NCBI RefSeq assembly: GCF_008806325.1
Contig: NZ_WACR01000001.1
Location: 310,001 to 374,000 of the forward strand
From: Salibacter halophilus
GTDB taxonomy: Bacteria > Bacteroidota > Bacteroidia > Flavobacteriales_G > Salibacteraceae
DNA: 64,000 nt
Direction of reading: 5' to 3'
Below, piece after piece: positions 53,487 through 64,000 of the stretch (position 1 is its first letter; each line of letters starts with the position of its first letter). Both the position numbers and the translations under genes were made by a program. Below the pieces are notes generated by a model. The model was not told the origin of the DNA. It searched no databases and worked only from the letters and a program-made list of their open reading frames with translations.

Positions 53487-54773
53487 TTATCGTTTTTTGA
53501 TATCAACGTAATCACGTTGGTTGTGACCTGTATAGATTTGACGCGGACGACCAATTGGTTCTTGATTTTCACGCATCTCTTTCCATTGTGCGATCCAGCC
53601 TGGAAGTCGTCCCATCGCAAACATCACGGTGAACATTTTAGTTGGAATTCCAAGTGCTCTGTAAATGATACCTGAATAGAAGTCAACATTTGGATAAAGT
53701 TTCTTCTCAACAAAGTATTCATCTTTGAGAGCAACTTCTTCAAGCTTCTTAGCTATATCCAATACAGGATCGTTGATTCCGAGACGACCGAGTACATCAT
53801 CTGCCGCTTTCTTAATGATCTTAGCTCTTGGGTCAAAGTTTTTGTAAACTCTGTGTCCAAAGCCCATCAATCTAAATGGATCATTCTTGTCTTTCGCTTT
53901 CTTAATGTATTTCTCAACATCTCCGCCATCAGCTTTAATGTTTTCAAGCATTTCAATTACTGCCTGGTTAGCACCTCCGTGAAGTGGTCCCCAAAGCGCA
54001 TTGATACCTGCAGAGATTGAAGCGTATAGACTTGCGTGAGATGATCCTACGATACGAACTGTTGATGCAGAGCAGTTTTGTTCGTGATCTGCGTGAAGGA
54101 TTAAAAGTTTATCCAACGCGTCAGCAACAACGGGATCAACTTCGAAATCTTCAGCCGGTACTGCAAACATCATCTTAAGGAAGTTCTCAGTATAATTGAG
54201 GCTGTTATCTGGATAGTTTACAGGATGGCCCTGTTCGTTTTTGTAAGCCCAGGCCGCCATAGTTGGCAACTTAGCCAAAATACGAACAATGCTCATATTT
54301 ACTTTTTCCCATGATCTGTTAGGATCAAGAGACTCAGGATAAAAAGCAGTCATTGAACAAACCAGAGACGACAAAACACCCATTGGATGCGAGTTTGAAG
54401 GAAAACCTTCTAAAATCTTACGCATGTCCTCGTGGATCATCGTGTGGTTTTGAATACTTCCTGTGAACTCATCGTATTGAGCTTTAGTTGGAAGTTCACC
54501 GTGAATAAGCAGGTACGTAACTTCGAGGAAGTTTGATTTTTCAGCTAAATCTTCAATCGAATATCCTCTGTAACGTAAAATCCCATTTTCACCATCTAGA
54601 TATGTGATCTCACTCTTAGTAGAACCTGTGTTTTTGAAACCCGGGTCAATAGTAATTGCACCACTTTGAGCGCGCAATTTACCAATGTCAATTCCAGTTT
54701 CATTTTCAGTTCCTGTAACAAGAGGGAGCTGATAAGAATTTCCGTTTAATTTTAACTCTGCAAATTCACTCAT
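53487..54773 (-). CDS. gltA: Citrate synthase
   Basis: Condenses oxaloacetate and acetyl-CoA to citrate. The 428-residue type II enzyme has the catalytic His regions WGPLHGGANQAVIEML near residue 262 and GFGHRVYKNFDPRA near 304, and the catalytic Asp in VDFYSGIIY near 363. It is the last gene of the minus-strand block carA-eno-gltA but lies 99 bases after eno, so it may have its own promoter. Confidence 0.97.
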   Translation of the reverse strand: MSEFAELKLNGNSYQLPLVTGTENETGIDIGKLRAQSGAITIDPGFKNTGSTKSEITYLDGENGILRYRGYSIEDLAEKSNFLEVTYLLIHGELPTKAQYDEFTGSIQNHTMIHEDMRKILEGFPSNSHPMGVLSSLVCSMTAFYPESLDPNRSWEKVNMSIVRILAKLPTMAAWAYKNEQGHPVNYPDNSLNYTENFLKMMFAVPAEDFEVDPVVADALDKLLILHADHEQNCSASTVRIVGSSHASLYASISAGINALWGPLHGGANQAVIEMLENIKADGGDVEKYIKKAKDKNDPFRLMGFGHRVYKNFDPRAKIIKKAADDVLGRLGINDPVLDIAKKLEEVALKDEYFVEKKLYPNVDFYSGIIYRALGIPTKMFTVMFAMGRLPGWIAQWKEMRENQEPIGRPRQIYTGHNQRDYVDIKKR

Positions 54774-54810
54774 TTTTGTAGAACGTTTTTATTTAAATAT
54801 ATGTTGATAC

Positions 54811-54827
54811 AGCTTTCGCTGAAAGCT
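54811..54827. repeat. Inverted repeat between eno and gltA
   Basis: AGCTTTC, GCT, GAAAGCT: seven perfect pairs, 38 bases upstream of the gltA ATG and downstream of eno. There is no T tract, so it is either a weak eno terminator or a gltA operator. Confidence 0.5.
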
Positions 54828-54872
54828 TTGCGAATTTAACAAATCAAATTGTCTTTTAAAAGCTCAATTCGA

Positions 54873-57292
<2,420 letters not shown>

Positions 57293-57305
57293 ATCATTTA
57301 TACAA

Positions 57306-57338
57306 AAAAAGGACAGAACTAAAAGCCCTATCCTTTTT
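57306..57338 (-). terminator. Terminator of the ribosomal protein operon
   Basis: AAAAAGGA plus AG pairs with CT plus TCCTTTTT around an 11-base loop, with one mismatch; a T tract follows on the minus strand. It lies 26 bases after rplQ, before carA. Confidence 0.75.
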
Positions 57339-57364
57339 CAAATAACATTTATGTCATCATCCAA

Positions 57365-57982
57365 TTATTCTGATGATTTGTCATCTTTTTTATCATCTTT
57401 AGCTTCAGACTTTGGAGCCTCTTTCTTTGGCTTCTCTTCTTTCTTTTCCTCAGCTTTCTTTGATTCAGTTTTAGCCTCAGTAGCTTTTTCTTCTTTTTGG
57501 TCAGAGCCAGACTCAGCAGCAGCTTTTTCTGTTGCTTTATTATCTGTAGACTTTTTGCTACCTCCGCCTCTACGACTTCTTCTTGTTTTCGTTTTAGCAG
57601 ACTTCTCTTCTTTTCCGTAAACTTCGTTGAAGTCAACTAATTCGATAAGGCACATTTCAGCTGCATCACCCTGGCGAAAGCCAGTTTTGATGATACGTGT
57701 GTAACCACCCGGCCTGTCAGCTACCTTAGGAGCAACGGATCTGAATAGTTCAGATACTGCATCCTTGCTTTGGAGTTGTTTAAAAACAATTCTACGTGAA
57801 TGTGTAGAATCGGTTTTAGAGCGTGTAATCATAGGCTCTATATAACCTCTCAAAGCTTTAGCTTTAGCTACGGTTGTTACAATTCTTTTATGCTCGATTA
57901 AAGAACAAGCCATATTTGCAAGCATTGCCCTTCTGTGGCCTGCTTTTCTTCCTAAATGATTAAAAGACTTTTTGTGTCTCAT
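57365..57982 (-). CDS. rplQ: 50S ribosomal protein bL17 with long disordered tail
   Basis: The first roughly 115 residues are a normal L17 ([38 protein letters not shown]). They are followed by about 85 residues rich in Lys, Glu, Ala and Ser, a tail seen in several Bacteroidota. The tail carries one motif copy (57499-57508) encoding Gly-Ser-Asp-Gln-Lys, the same peptide as in the FtsH tail. Last gene of the operon. Confidence 0.96.
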   Translation of the reverse strand: MRHKKSFNHLGRKAGHRRAMLANMACSLIEHKRIVTTVAKAKALRGYIEPMITRSKTDSTHSRRIVFKQLQSKDAVSELFRSVAPKVADRPGGYTRIIKTGFRQGDAAEMCLIELVDFNEVYGKEEKSAKTKTRRSRRGGGSKKSTDNKATEKAAAESGSDQKEEKATEAKTESKKAEEKKEEKPKKEAPKSEAKDDKKDDKSSE

Positions 57983-58027
57983 TGATTCGAGGTTTTCGGA
58001 AGCCCTAAAAGCTTCTTCGTAATGCTA

Positions 58028-59020
58028 TTAATCTTTATCTAATTTGTATTTGGATAGATCCATACCGAACTCCAAACCTTTTCTGTCGATCAATTCATCG
58101 AGTTCAGTAAGCGATTTCTTTCCAAAGTTTCTAAACTTCAACAGGTCGTTGCGCTCGTACTGTACTAAATCACCGAGTGTTTCAACCTCTGCTGCTTTGA
58201 GGCAGTTGAGTGCTCTAACACTTAGGTCTAGATCAGTAAGTTTAGTTTTGAGCAACTGACGCATGTGAAGTGAAGTTTCATCAAACTCTTCTTCAGCTGA
58301 TTTTTCTTCATCATCAAGTGTAATTTTCTCATCAGAGAATAACATGAAGTGATGGATAAGAATTTTAGCAGCTTCTTTAAGAGCGTCTTTAGGATGAATA
58401 CTTCCATCAGTCTCTATATCGAAAACGAGTTTTTCGTAGTCAGTTTTTTGCTCCACTCGATAGTTTTCAATCGCGTATTTTACGTTTCTTATCGGAGTGA
58501 AGATAGAGTCAATGGCAATTTCTCCTATTGGAGGATTTTCGTTTTTGTTCTCTTCAGCAGGAACATAACCACGGCCTTTCCCGATTGTTACATCCATTTG
58601 AATAGAAACGCTTTCGTCCATGTTACAAATAACATGATCAGGGTTTAATACCTGGAAAGCAGAAGTGTATTTACCAATGTCGCCAGCGGTAAATTGCTTT
58701 TTACCGTCAACTTTAACTGTAACAGTTTCAGTATTAGTGTCTTCAATTTGTTGCTTGAAACGAACTTGTTTTAAATTGAGAACAAGTTCAGTAACATCTT
58801 CAATTACACCTTTAATTGTAGAGTACTCGTGGTCAACGCCTTCAATTTTGATATTGGTTATAGCATAACCTTCAAGAGACGAAAGTAAAATACGTCTCAA
58901 GGCATTACCTACAGTAATTCCATAGCCCGGCTCGAGTGGTCTGAATTCAAACTCACCACGGAAATCATCCGAGCTATTCATTATAACCTTATCGGGCTTT
59001 TGAAAATCTAATATTGCCAT
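58028..59020 (-). CDS. rpoA: RNA polymerase alpha subunit
   Basis: A 330-residue alpha subunit. The N-terminal domain ([21 protein letters not shown]) assembles the polymerase; a linker leads to the C-terminal domain ([36 protein letters not shown]) which contacts DNA and activators. Lies between rpsD and rplQ as in other Bacteroidota. Confidence 0.98.
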   Translation of the reverse strand: MAILDFQKPDKVIMNSSDDFRGEFEFRPLEPGYGITVGNALRRILLSSLEGYAITNIKIEGVDHEYSTIKGVIEDVTELVLNLKQVRFKQQIEDTNTETVTVKVDGKKQFTAGDIGKYTSAFQVLNPDHVICNMDESVSIQMDVTIGKGRGYVPAEENKNENPPIGEIAIDSIFTPIRNVKYAIENYRVEQKTDYEKLVFDIETDGSIHPKDALKEAAKILIHHFMLFSDEKITLDDEEKSAEEEFDETSLHMRQLLKTKLTDLDLSVRALNCLKAAEVETLGDLVQYERNDLLKFRNFGKKSLTELDELIDRKGLEFGMDLSKYKLDKD

Positions 59021-59048
59021 TGCAACTTAACTTTAAATTTATAAGCTA

Positions 59049-59654
59049 TTATTTCGAGTACAACTCGACAATCAACTGTTCTTTAATATTCTCTGGAATA
59101 TCTTCTCTTGTTGGTACACTAAGGAACTTACCTTTTAGAGATGATTTATCAAACTCTAACCATGGGTAACTTCTGTTAGTACCATGAACAGATTCAGTAA
59201 TAGCTTCAAGTGATTTGGATCTTTCTCTTACAGCAATAACATCGCCTGGTTTCATCTCATAAGATGGAATGCTCACGATTTCGTCATTGACAGTAATGTG
59301 TCTGTGATTGACGAATTGACGAGCAGCTCTACGAGTAGGTGCAATACCTAATCTGTAAACTGTATTATCTAAGCGACCTTCACAAAGTTGTAAAAGGTTT
59401 TCACCAGTAATACCTTTAATGCTAGATGCTTTTTCAAACATCTTGCGAAATTGACGCTCAAGAATGCCGTAAGTGTATTTTGCTTTTTGCTTTTCAGCGA
59501 GCTGAACAGCATATTCAGATTGTTTACCTCTTCTTCTCGAGTTTCCGTGTTGTCCCGGACCGTAGTTTTTTCTTTCTAAAACTTTGTCAGGTCCAAAGAT
59601 TGGATCTCTAAAGCGTCTTGCTACTTTCGATTTTGGTCCTCTATATCTAGCCAT
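59049..59654 (-). CDS. rpsD: 30S ribosomal protein uS4
   Basis: A 201-residue S4. [21 protein letters not shown] start, [19 protein letters not shown] and the S4 RNA-binding domain [19 protein letters not shown] near residue 97. It lacks the zinc-binding cysteines of some S4 proteins, so it is the C-minus type. Confidence 0.97.
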   Translation of the reverse strand: MARYRGPKSKVARRFRDPIFGPDKVLERKNYGPGQHGNSRRRGKQSEYAVQLAEKQKAKYTYGILERQFRKMFEKASSIKGITGENLLQLCEGRLDNTVYRLGIAPTRRAARQFVNHRHITVNDEIVSIPSYEMKPGDVIAVRERSKSLEAITESVHGTNRSYPWLEFDKSSLKGKFLSVPTREDIPENIKEQLIVELYSK

Positions 59655-59673
59655 GATCTAAATTTCTTTTAAA

Positions 59674-60057
59674 TTATACTCTTCTGCGCTTTGGTGGGCG
59701 ACATCCATTGTGAGGTAATGGAGTAATGTCGATGATCTCGCTTACTTCAATACCGCTATTGTGAAGGGTACGTATTGCTGACTCACGGCCTGAGCCTGGA
59801 CCTTTCACATAAACTTTAACTTTTCTCAAACCTGCTTCATAAGCAATCTTAGCGCAGTCCTGTACGGCTACCTGGGCTGCATAAGGAGTATTCTTTTTAG
59901 AACCTCTAAAACCTTGTTTTCCTGCAGATGACCAGGAAATTACCTGACCAGAAGCATTCGTCAATGAAATAATGATGTTATTAAATGACGAATGAATGTG
60001 AGCTTGACCTATTGGATCAACTTTTACTTTTCTTTTTCTTGCTGCTGATTTTGCCAT
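59674..60057 (-). CDS. rpsK: 30S ribosomal protein uS11
   Basis: A 127-residue S11 from the ATG at 60057 ([18 protein letters not shown]). A TTG two codons earlier is possible but less likely. [16 protein letters not shown] and the C-terminal [15 protein letters not shown] are hallmarks. Confidence 0.97.
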   Translation of the reverse strand: MAKSAARKRKVKVDPIGQAHIHSSFNNIIISLTNASGQVISWSSAGKQGFRGSKKNTPYAAQVAVQDCAKIAYEAGLRKVKVYVKGPGSGRESAIRTLHNSGIEVSEIIDITPLPHNGCRPPKRRRV

Positions 60058-60076
60058 ATCCAACTAAATCAAATTA

Positions 60077-60454
60077 CTATTTGGTTGCTTTTTTCTTGTT
60101 AGCAACTGTTTTACGCTTACCTTTTCTAGTTCTTGAGTTGTTTTTCGTACGCTGTCCACGCAATGGAAGACTTGCACGATGGCGAACACCTCTGTAACAT
60201 CCAATATCCATCAAACGTTTGATGTTCATTGAAACCTCAGAGCGAAGTGCTCCTTCTACTTTCAACTCATCGTTAATGAAAGATCTAATTTTAGCGAGCT
60301 GGTCATCGTTCCAGTCTTCAACCTTAATACTTTCATCAACTCCTGATTCTTTCAATATTCTTTTTGAAGTAGAAAGACCGATTCCGTAGATGTAAGTCAA
60401 TCCTATTACACCCCTTTTTTGTTTGGGTAAGTCAACTCCTGCAATTCTTGCCAT
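60077..60454 (-). CDS. rpsM: 30S ribosomal protein uS13
   Basis: A 125-residue S13: [26 protein letters not shown] start, [25 protein letters not shown] at the C-terminus, with a Lys-rich end. Confidence 0.97.
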   Translation of the reverse strand: MARIAGVDLPKQKRGVIGLTYIYGIGLSTSKRILKESGVDESIKVEDWNDDQLAKIRSFINDELKVEGALRSEVSMNIKRLMDIGCYRGVRHRASLPLRGQRTKNNSRTRKGKRKTVANKKKATK

Positions 60455-60460
60455 AGTAAA

Positions 60461-60577
60461 TTATCCTTGACGTTGTTTAAACTTAGGGTTCTTTTTGTTG
60501 ATCACGTAAAGTCTACCCTTTCTGCGTACAATTTTACAATCAGAACTTCTCTTTTTAAGTGATGCTCTTACTTTCAT
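60461..60577 (-). CDS. rpmJ: 50S ribosomal protein bL36
   Basis: A 38-residue L36 starting [20 protein letters not shown] and ending KFKQRQG. Only one of the four zinc cysteines remains, so it is a zinc-free (C-minus) form. It lies between infA and rpsM as expected. Confidence 0.95.
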   Translation of the reverse strand: MKVRASLKKRSSDCKIVRRKGRLYVINKKNPKFKQRQG

Positions 60578-60585
60578 AATCTAGT

Positions 60586-60804
60586 TTATTTATAGCGGTA
60601 AACAATTCTTCCTTTAGTAAGATCGTAAGGAGACATCTCCACTTTAACTTTATCACCGGGCAAAATTTTAATGTAATGCATTCTCATTTTTCCGGAGATG
60701 TGTGCGGTGATAACGTGCTCATTTTCCAACTCAACACGAAACATCGCATTAGACAAAGCTTCAATTATTGTCCCATCTTGTTCTATAGAAGATTGTTTTG
60801 CCAT
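60586..60804 (-). CDS. infA: Translation initiation factor IF-1
   Basis: A 72-residue IF-1 of standard length with the OB-fold pattern: [42 protein letters not shown] and [13 protein letters not shown]. Lies between secY and rpmJ. Confidence 0.97.
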   Translation of the reverse strand: MAKQSSIEQDGTIIEALSNAMFRVELENEHVITAHISGKMRMHYIKILPGDKVKVEMSPYDLTKGRIVYRYK

Positions 60805-60821
60805 ATATTCAAATTAAATTT

Positions 60822-62159
60822 TTATCCTGCCATACCGAAAGCTGAAGCTCTTCCCTTCAACTTTCCTGATTTCATTAATCCATCGTAATGTCTCATCAAC
60901 AAATAACTTTCTATTTGTTGAAGTGTATCAAGAACAACTCCAACCATAATTAATAGAGATGTTCCTCCGAAAAAGAGTGCAAAGTTATTAGAAACTCCGG
61001 CATTGATAGCAAATGCTGGTAAAATTGCTATAAAAGCAAGAAATATCGCACCTGGTAAGGTTATTCTTGAAAGCACATTATCAAGGAAGTTACTTGTATC
61101 TTGCCCTGGTCGAACTCCTGGAATAAAACCATTATTCTTTTTGAGATCGTCAGCCATTTGCTGTGGATTGATCGTTATTGCTGTGTAGAAATATGTGAAT
61201 AAAATGATCATTACAGCAAAAATAAAGTTGTACCAGAAACCACTGATATCATTGAATAGTGATGCCCATCCTGCGAGTTCTTCACTCTGAGAGAAATTCA
61301 CGAGTGTAATAGGAATCATCATAAGTGCCTGAGCAAATATGATAGGCATAACTCCTGAAGCATTAACTTTTAATGGAATATACTGACGAGCACCTTGTGC
61401 CTGTTGCTGTCCACCGGCAACTTTTCTAGCGAAGTTAACAGGTACCCTTCGAACTCCCTGTACGAGGAGAACAGTCAATAGAATAACAACTAGAAGAATA
61501 AGTACTTCAATCAAAATGATCACGAGGCCACCACCTCCATCTCCCATTTGTTTATCAAACTCAAATAAGAATGCAGTTGGTAGACCAGCAATAATACCGA
61601 TCATAATAATCAGAGAAATACCGTTTCCAATTCCGCGATCTGTTATCTTTTCACCTAACCACATAACGAATAATGTACCAGCTGTAAGAATAACGATTGA
61701 CGGTAATGTAAAAGACATGAATCCAGGATCAACAACCGCAGCATCAGGAACCTGCGTAGCTAAATAGCCCGGTGCTTGTCCTGCAGTAATAGCAATAGTT
61801 AAAAACCTGGTATATTGATTTATTTTTCTACGCCCGCTTTCACCTTCTTTCTGCATTTTTTGTACAGCTGGAACAGCAATTCCTAATAGCTGCATAATAA
61901 TAGATGCAGAGATGTAAGGCATGATACCCAACGCAAACACAGAGGCTCTTGAAAAAGCACCTCCTGCAAATATATTTAACAATGCGGCAAGGCCAGTGGC
62001 ACCTTCAGAAGCTTCCTCGAGAACTATAGGGTCTACTCCGGGGAGAACAACAAAAGATCCAAGTCTGTACACAAGAATGAGACCAAGAGTCAAAAGAATA
62101 CGATCTCTGAGCTCTTCGATCTTAAAAATATTTGCTATGGTATCAAAAAGGCGTTTCAT
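60822..62159 (-). CDS. secY: Preprotein translocase subunit SecY
   Basis: The channel subunit of the Sec translocon. The 445-residue protein has ten hydrophobic segments; the plug region, GIMPYISASIIMQLL near residue 80, and RYIPLKVNASGVMPIIFA near 265 are recognisable. Needed for all the signal-peptide proteins in this window, including T9SS cargo. Three bases after rplO. Confidence 0.97.
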   Translation of the reverse strand: MKRLFDTIANIFKIEELRDRILLTLGLILVYRLGSFVVLPGVDPIVLEEASEGATGLAALLNIFAGGAFSRASVFALGIMPYISASIIMQLLGIAVPAVQKMQKEGESGRRKINQYTRFLTIAITAGQAPGYLATQVPDAAVVDPGFMSFTLPSIVILTAGTLFVMWLGEKITDRGIGNGISLIIMIGIIAGLPTAFLFEFDKQMGDGGGGLVIILIEVLILLVVILLTVLLVQGVRRVPVNFARKVAGGQQQAQGARQYIPLKVNASGVMPIIFAQALMMIPITLVNFSQSEELAGWASLFNDISGFWYNFIFAVMIILFTYFYTAITINPQQMADDLKKNNGFIPGVRPGQDTSNFLDNVLSRITLPGAIFLAFIAILPAFAINAGVSNNFALFFGGTSLLIMVGVVLDTLQQIESYLLMRHYDGLMKSGKLKGRASAFGMAG

Positions 62160-62162
62160 CTA

Positions 62163-62609
62163 CTAAACGGTTTTTGCTTCACCACCTTTATCTTCGATGG
62201 CTTTGCGTGCGGAGTTAGAAAATTTATGTGCTTGAACGGAAACTTTCGACTTAAGTTCACCACGTCCTAAAACTTTAATTTTATCGTGACGATCAGCCAT
62301 TCCATTAGCAATAAAGTCCTCAACTTTTACTTCTTCCAATTTCTTAGCTTCTGCTAACTCAGAAATTGAGTCGAGGTTAATAGGTTTGTATGCAACACGA
62401 TTAATGTTGTGGAAACCAAATTTAGGAAGCCTGCGCTGAAGTGGCATTTGCCCTCCTTCAAATCCTAATTTGCGGCTGTAACCAGATCTTGACTTAGCTC
62501 CTTTGTGACCTCTGGTAGCTGTGTCTCCATTACCAGATCCTTCACCACGAGCAATACGCTTGCGTTTACGAACAGATCCTTTAGCCGGTTTTAAGTTATG
62601 TAATTCCAT
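62163..62609 (-). CDS. rplO: 50S ribosomal protein uL15
   Basis: A 148-residue L15: MELHNLKPAKGSVRKRKRIARG start, GHKGAKSRSGYSRKLGFEGGQ and the C-terminal VSVQAHKFSNSARKAIEDKGG. Confidence 0.97.
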   Translation of the reverse strand: MELHNLKPAKGSVRKRKRIARGEGSGNGDTATRGHKGAKSRSGYSRKLGFEGGQMPLQRRLPKFGFHNINRVAYKPINLDSISELAEAKKLEEVKVEDFIANGMADRHDKIKVLGRGELKSKVSVQAHKFSNSARKAIEDKGGEAKTV

Positions 62610-62628
62610 CAGTTATCTTATTGTGCGA

Positions 62629-62808
62629 TTAAACTTTCTCAACTTCGATAAGGTGATTCACCTTTCTAATCATTCCCTCTATTTGAGGATTTACTTCGTG
62701 CTCAACGCTATGGTTGATTTTTTTCAATCCGAGTGCTTGCAGCGTTCTTTTTTGACGCTGAGGTCTCTTGATTGAAGAGCGCTTTTGAGTTATTTTAATT
62801 TTTGCCAT
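62629..62808 (-). CDS. rpmD: 50S ribosomal protein uL30
   Basis: A 59-residue L30 from the ATG at 62808: [20 protein letters not shown], then [16 protein letters not shown]. An upstream in-frame start at 62877 would overlap rpsE and is rejected. Confidence 0.96.
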   Translation of the reverse strand: MAKIKITQKRSSIKRPQRQKRTLQALGLKKINHSVEHEVNPQIEGMIRKVNHLIEVEKV

Positions 62809-62818
62809 GAGGGTATCT

Positions 62819-63337
62819 TTATCCGTTAAATACTTTGTCAATACTAATACCTCTTGTTTGTGCAATTGTAGATGCATCTCTAAGTTGAGCTAATGCATCA
62901 ATAGTTGCTTTAACAACATTAGCTGGGTTTGATGAACCTTTTGACTTAGCGAGTACATCTGTTACTCCTACACTTTCAAGTACAGCACGCATAGCACCAC
63001 CGGCAATTACACCAGTACCATGAGATGCTGGTTGAATATAAACACGAGCTCCACCGTATTTACCCAATTGAGCATGTGGGATAGAACCGTTGATTACTGG
63101 AACCTTGATAAGGTTTTTCTTAGCATCATCAATACCTTTTGATATTGCAGTAGTAACTTCTTTTGCTTTACCTAACCCGTGACCAACAACACCGTTTTCA
63201 TCACCTACTACTACAACTGCTGAAAAGCCAAAGGTTCTACCACCTTTTGTAACTTTAGTTACTCTGCGAATATTAACGAGCTTGTCTTTGAGCTCAATAT
63301 CGCTGGATTTAACTTTCTTTATGTTCGTCTTAGCCAT
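62819..63337 (-). CDS. rpsE: 30S ribosomal protein uS5
   Basis: A 172-residue S5: [37 protein letters not shown] and the C-terminal domain ending VDKVFNG-like (ISIDKVFNG). Seven bases before this start lies rplR. Confidence 0.97.
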   Translation of the reverse strand: MAKTNIKKVKSSDIELKDKLVNIRRVTKVTKGGRTFGFSAVVVVGDENGVVGHGLGKAKEVTTAISKGIDDAKKNLIKVPVINGSIPHAQLGKYGGARVYIQPASHGTGVIAGGAMRAVLESVGVTDVLAKSKGSSNPANVVKATIDALAQLRDASTIAQTRGISIDKVFNG

Positions 63338-63343
63338 AATATC

Positions 63344-63697
63344 TTAAAATTTTAAACCAGCTTCTCTGGCTGCATCTGCGAAAGCTTTTACTCTACCGTG
63401 ATAGAGATAACCATTTCGGTCGAATACAACTTTATTAATACCTGCTTCAACAGCTTTTTCTGCGGCTAACTTACCTACAAGTTTAGCCTGGTCTATTTTT
63501 GGAATTCCGTGTGCCTCTTTAACATTCAATGATGTTACTGAAAGTAGTGTTTTATCAGTTTTGTCATCAATGATTTGAGCATAAAACTCTTTATTACTTC
63601 TGTACACAGAAAGCCTTGGTCTTTCCGCATCACCAGATAGTGACTTGCGGATTCTTCTCTTGATCTTATTTCTTCTTTCTAACTTCGAGATAGCCAT
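63344..63697 (-). CDS. rplR: 50S ribosomal protein uL18
   Basis: A 117-residue L18 that binds 5S r[27 protein letters not shown] near the start and [21 protein letters not shown] near the end. Confidence 0.97.
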   Translation of the reverse strand: MAISKLERRNKIKRRIRKSLSGDAERPRLSVYRSNKEFYAQIIDDKTDKTLLSVTSLNVKEAHGIPKIDQAKLVGKLAAEKAVEAGINKVVFDRNGYLYHGRVKAFADAAREAGLKF

Positions 63698-63706
63698 AGG
63701 TCAATT

Positions 63707-64000
63707 TTATTTAGCAGCTGCTTTACCAGCTTTTCTGCGAATATGTTCTCCAACAAAACGAATACCTTTTCCTTTGTAAGGCTCTGGTTTTCTAAGTGAT
63801 CTCAATTTAGCAGCGCACATTCCAATGAGCTGTTTGTCATGAGATTCTAAAGTAACAAGTGGATTTTTACCACGCTCAGACACTGCAGTAACTTTAACCT
63901 CTTTAGGAAGTTGGAACACGATATTGTGTGAAAATCCTAATGAAAGCTCAAGGTTCTGACCCTGTGCAGTTGCACGGTAACCTACACCTACTAGTTCCAT
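63707..64000 (-). CDS. rplF: 50S ribosomal protein uL6 (C-terminal part)
   Basis: Ninety-seven residues of L6 are visible, from MELVGVGYRA to the basic end GKAAAK; the N-terminal half lies beyond the window and the Met at 64000 is internal. YKGKGIRFVGEHIRRKAGK is the family's C-terminal signature. A motif copy at 63952-63961 encodes Gly-Gln-Asn-Leu, the only copy in the 6.5-kb ribosomal run upstream of rplQ. Confidence 0.96.
   Translation of the reverse strand: MELVGVGYRATAQGQNLELSLGFSHNIVFQLPKEVKVTAVSERGKNPLVTLESHDKQLIGMCAAKLRSLRKPEPYKGKGIRFVGEHIRRKAGKAAAK

Noticed and set aside
57351-57620. Open frames of 89 and 95 codons, Ser/Phe- or Lys/Leu-rich, around the rplQ tail
   Set aside because: They are other frames of the low-complexity Lys/Glu tail of L17; repetitive codons keep these frames open by chance.

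Overview
The window is a gene-dense chromosomal segment of a Bacteroidota bacterium, most likely order Flavobacteriales (marine Cryomorphaceae-like; I cannot name a genus). The evidence is: three secreted proteins with C-terminal type IX secretion sorting domains; promoters of the Bacteroidota type (TTG/TTTG near -33 and TAnnTTTG near -7); almost no Shine-Dalgarno sequences; many lipoproteins; a DnaX without its zinc module; and the gene order rplF-rplR-rpsE-rpmD-rplO-secY-infA-rpmJ-rpsM-rpsK-rpsD-rpoA-rplQ-carA-eno-gltA. I see no insertion sequence, prophage, CRISPR array or integrase. No gene-free stretch reaches 300 bases; the longest (3565-3766, 6150-6324, 42547-42676) hold promoters or nothing I recognise.

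Layout. 0-3.6 kb: hemE and aconitase on the minus strand. 3.7-8.1 kb: a MacB-like permease, the rpsF-rpsR-rplI operon, and dnaX, split at an A10 run that probably directs frameshifting between short and long forms. 8-11.6 kb: a T9SS-secreted PKD/Ig-like protein and a RecD/PIF1-like helicase. 11.7-15.7 kb: an operon of hypothetical membrane protein, DUF3822 protein, rsmD, coaD and a thioredoxin-fold protein without active-site cysteines. 15.7-18.1 kb: Nudix, pyrE, SRPBCC, birA. 18.2-22.5 kb: rsfS-ftsH-DUF2007-cdsA-psd (membrane quality control and phospholipid synthesis). 22.5-29.2 kb (minus): HAD, small membrane protein, upp, deacetylase, radC, rpsT, two tRNA-Glu, a hypothetical, proS. 29.2-38.3 kb: Arg/Ser-rich lipoprotein and FadL-like porin; zinc-ribbon-like coiled-coil and Nif3-like proteins (minus); lpxK-PNP-gatB-TlpA. 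38.3-45.2 kb (minus apart from an OsmC gene): gap, a large T9SS beta-propeller, lipA, a hypothetical, YtxJ and a tiny lipoprotein. 45.3-53.4 kb: ung, an Omp85 protein, rmuC, a GWxTD lipoprotein, rlmB and a T9SS M1 peptidase. 53.5-64 kb (minus): gltA, eno, carA and the ribosomal protein/secY/rpoA operon.

The outstanding observation is not a gene. A 10-bp motif, GGTCAGANCC (extended form [A/T][C/T]GGTCAGA[A/G/T]CC), occurs 31 times by manual scan, on both strands, once per about 2 kb, where 0.2-0.5 copies would be expected by chance. Thirty copies lie inside unrelated genes, in both orientations relative to coding and in five of the six possible reading registers; the sixth would place a TGA stop codon. 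So the conserved thing is DNA, not a peptide. The density, orientation balance and short degenerate core resemble the DNA uptake sequences of Neisseriaceae and Pasteurellaceae. I know of no such system described for this group, and the function here is inference. Several copies sit in disordered tails (FtsH, L17, DnaX linker) where sequence is free to change, and one sits in a promoter region as a perfect hairpin.
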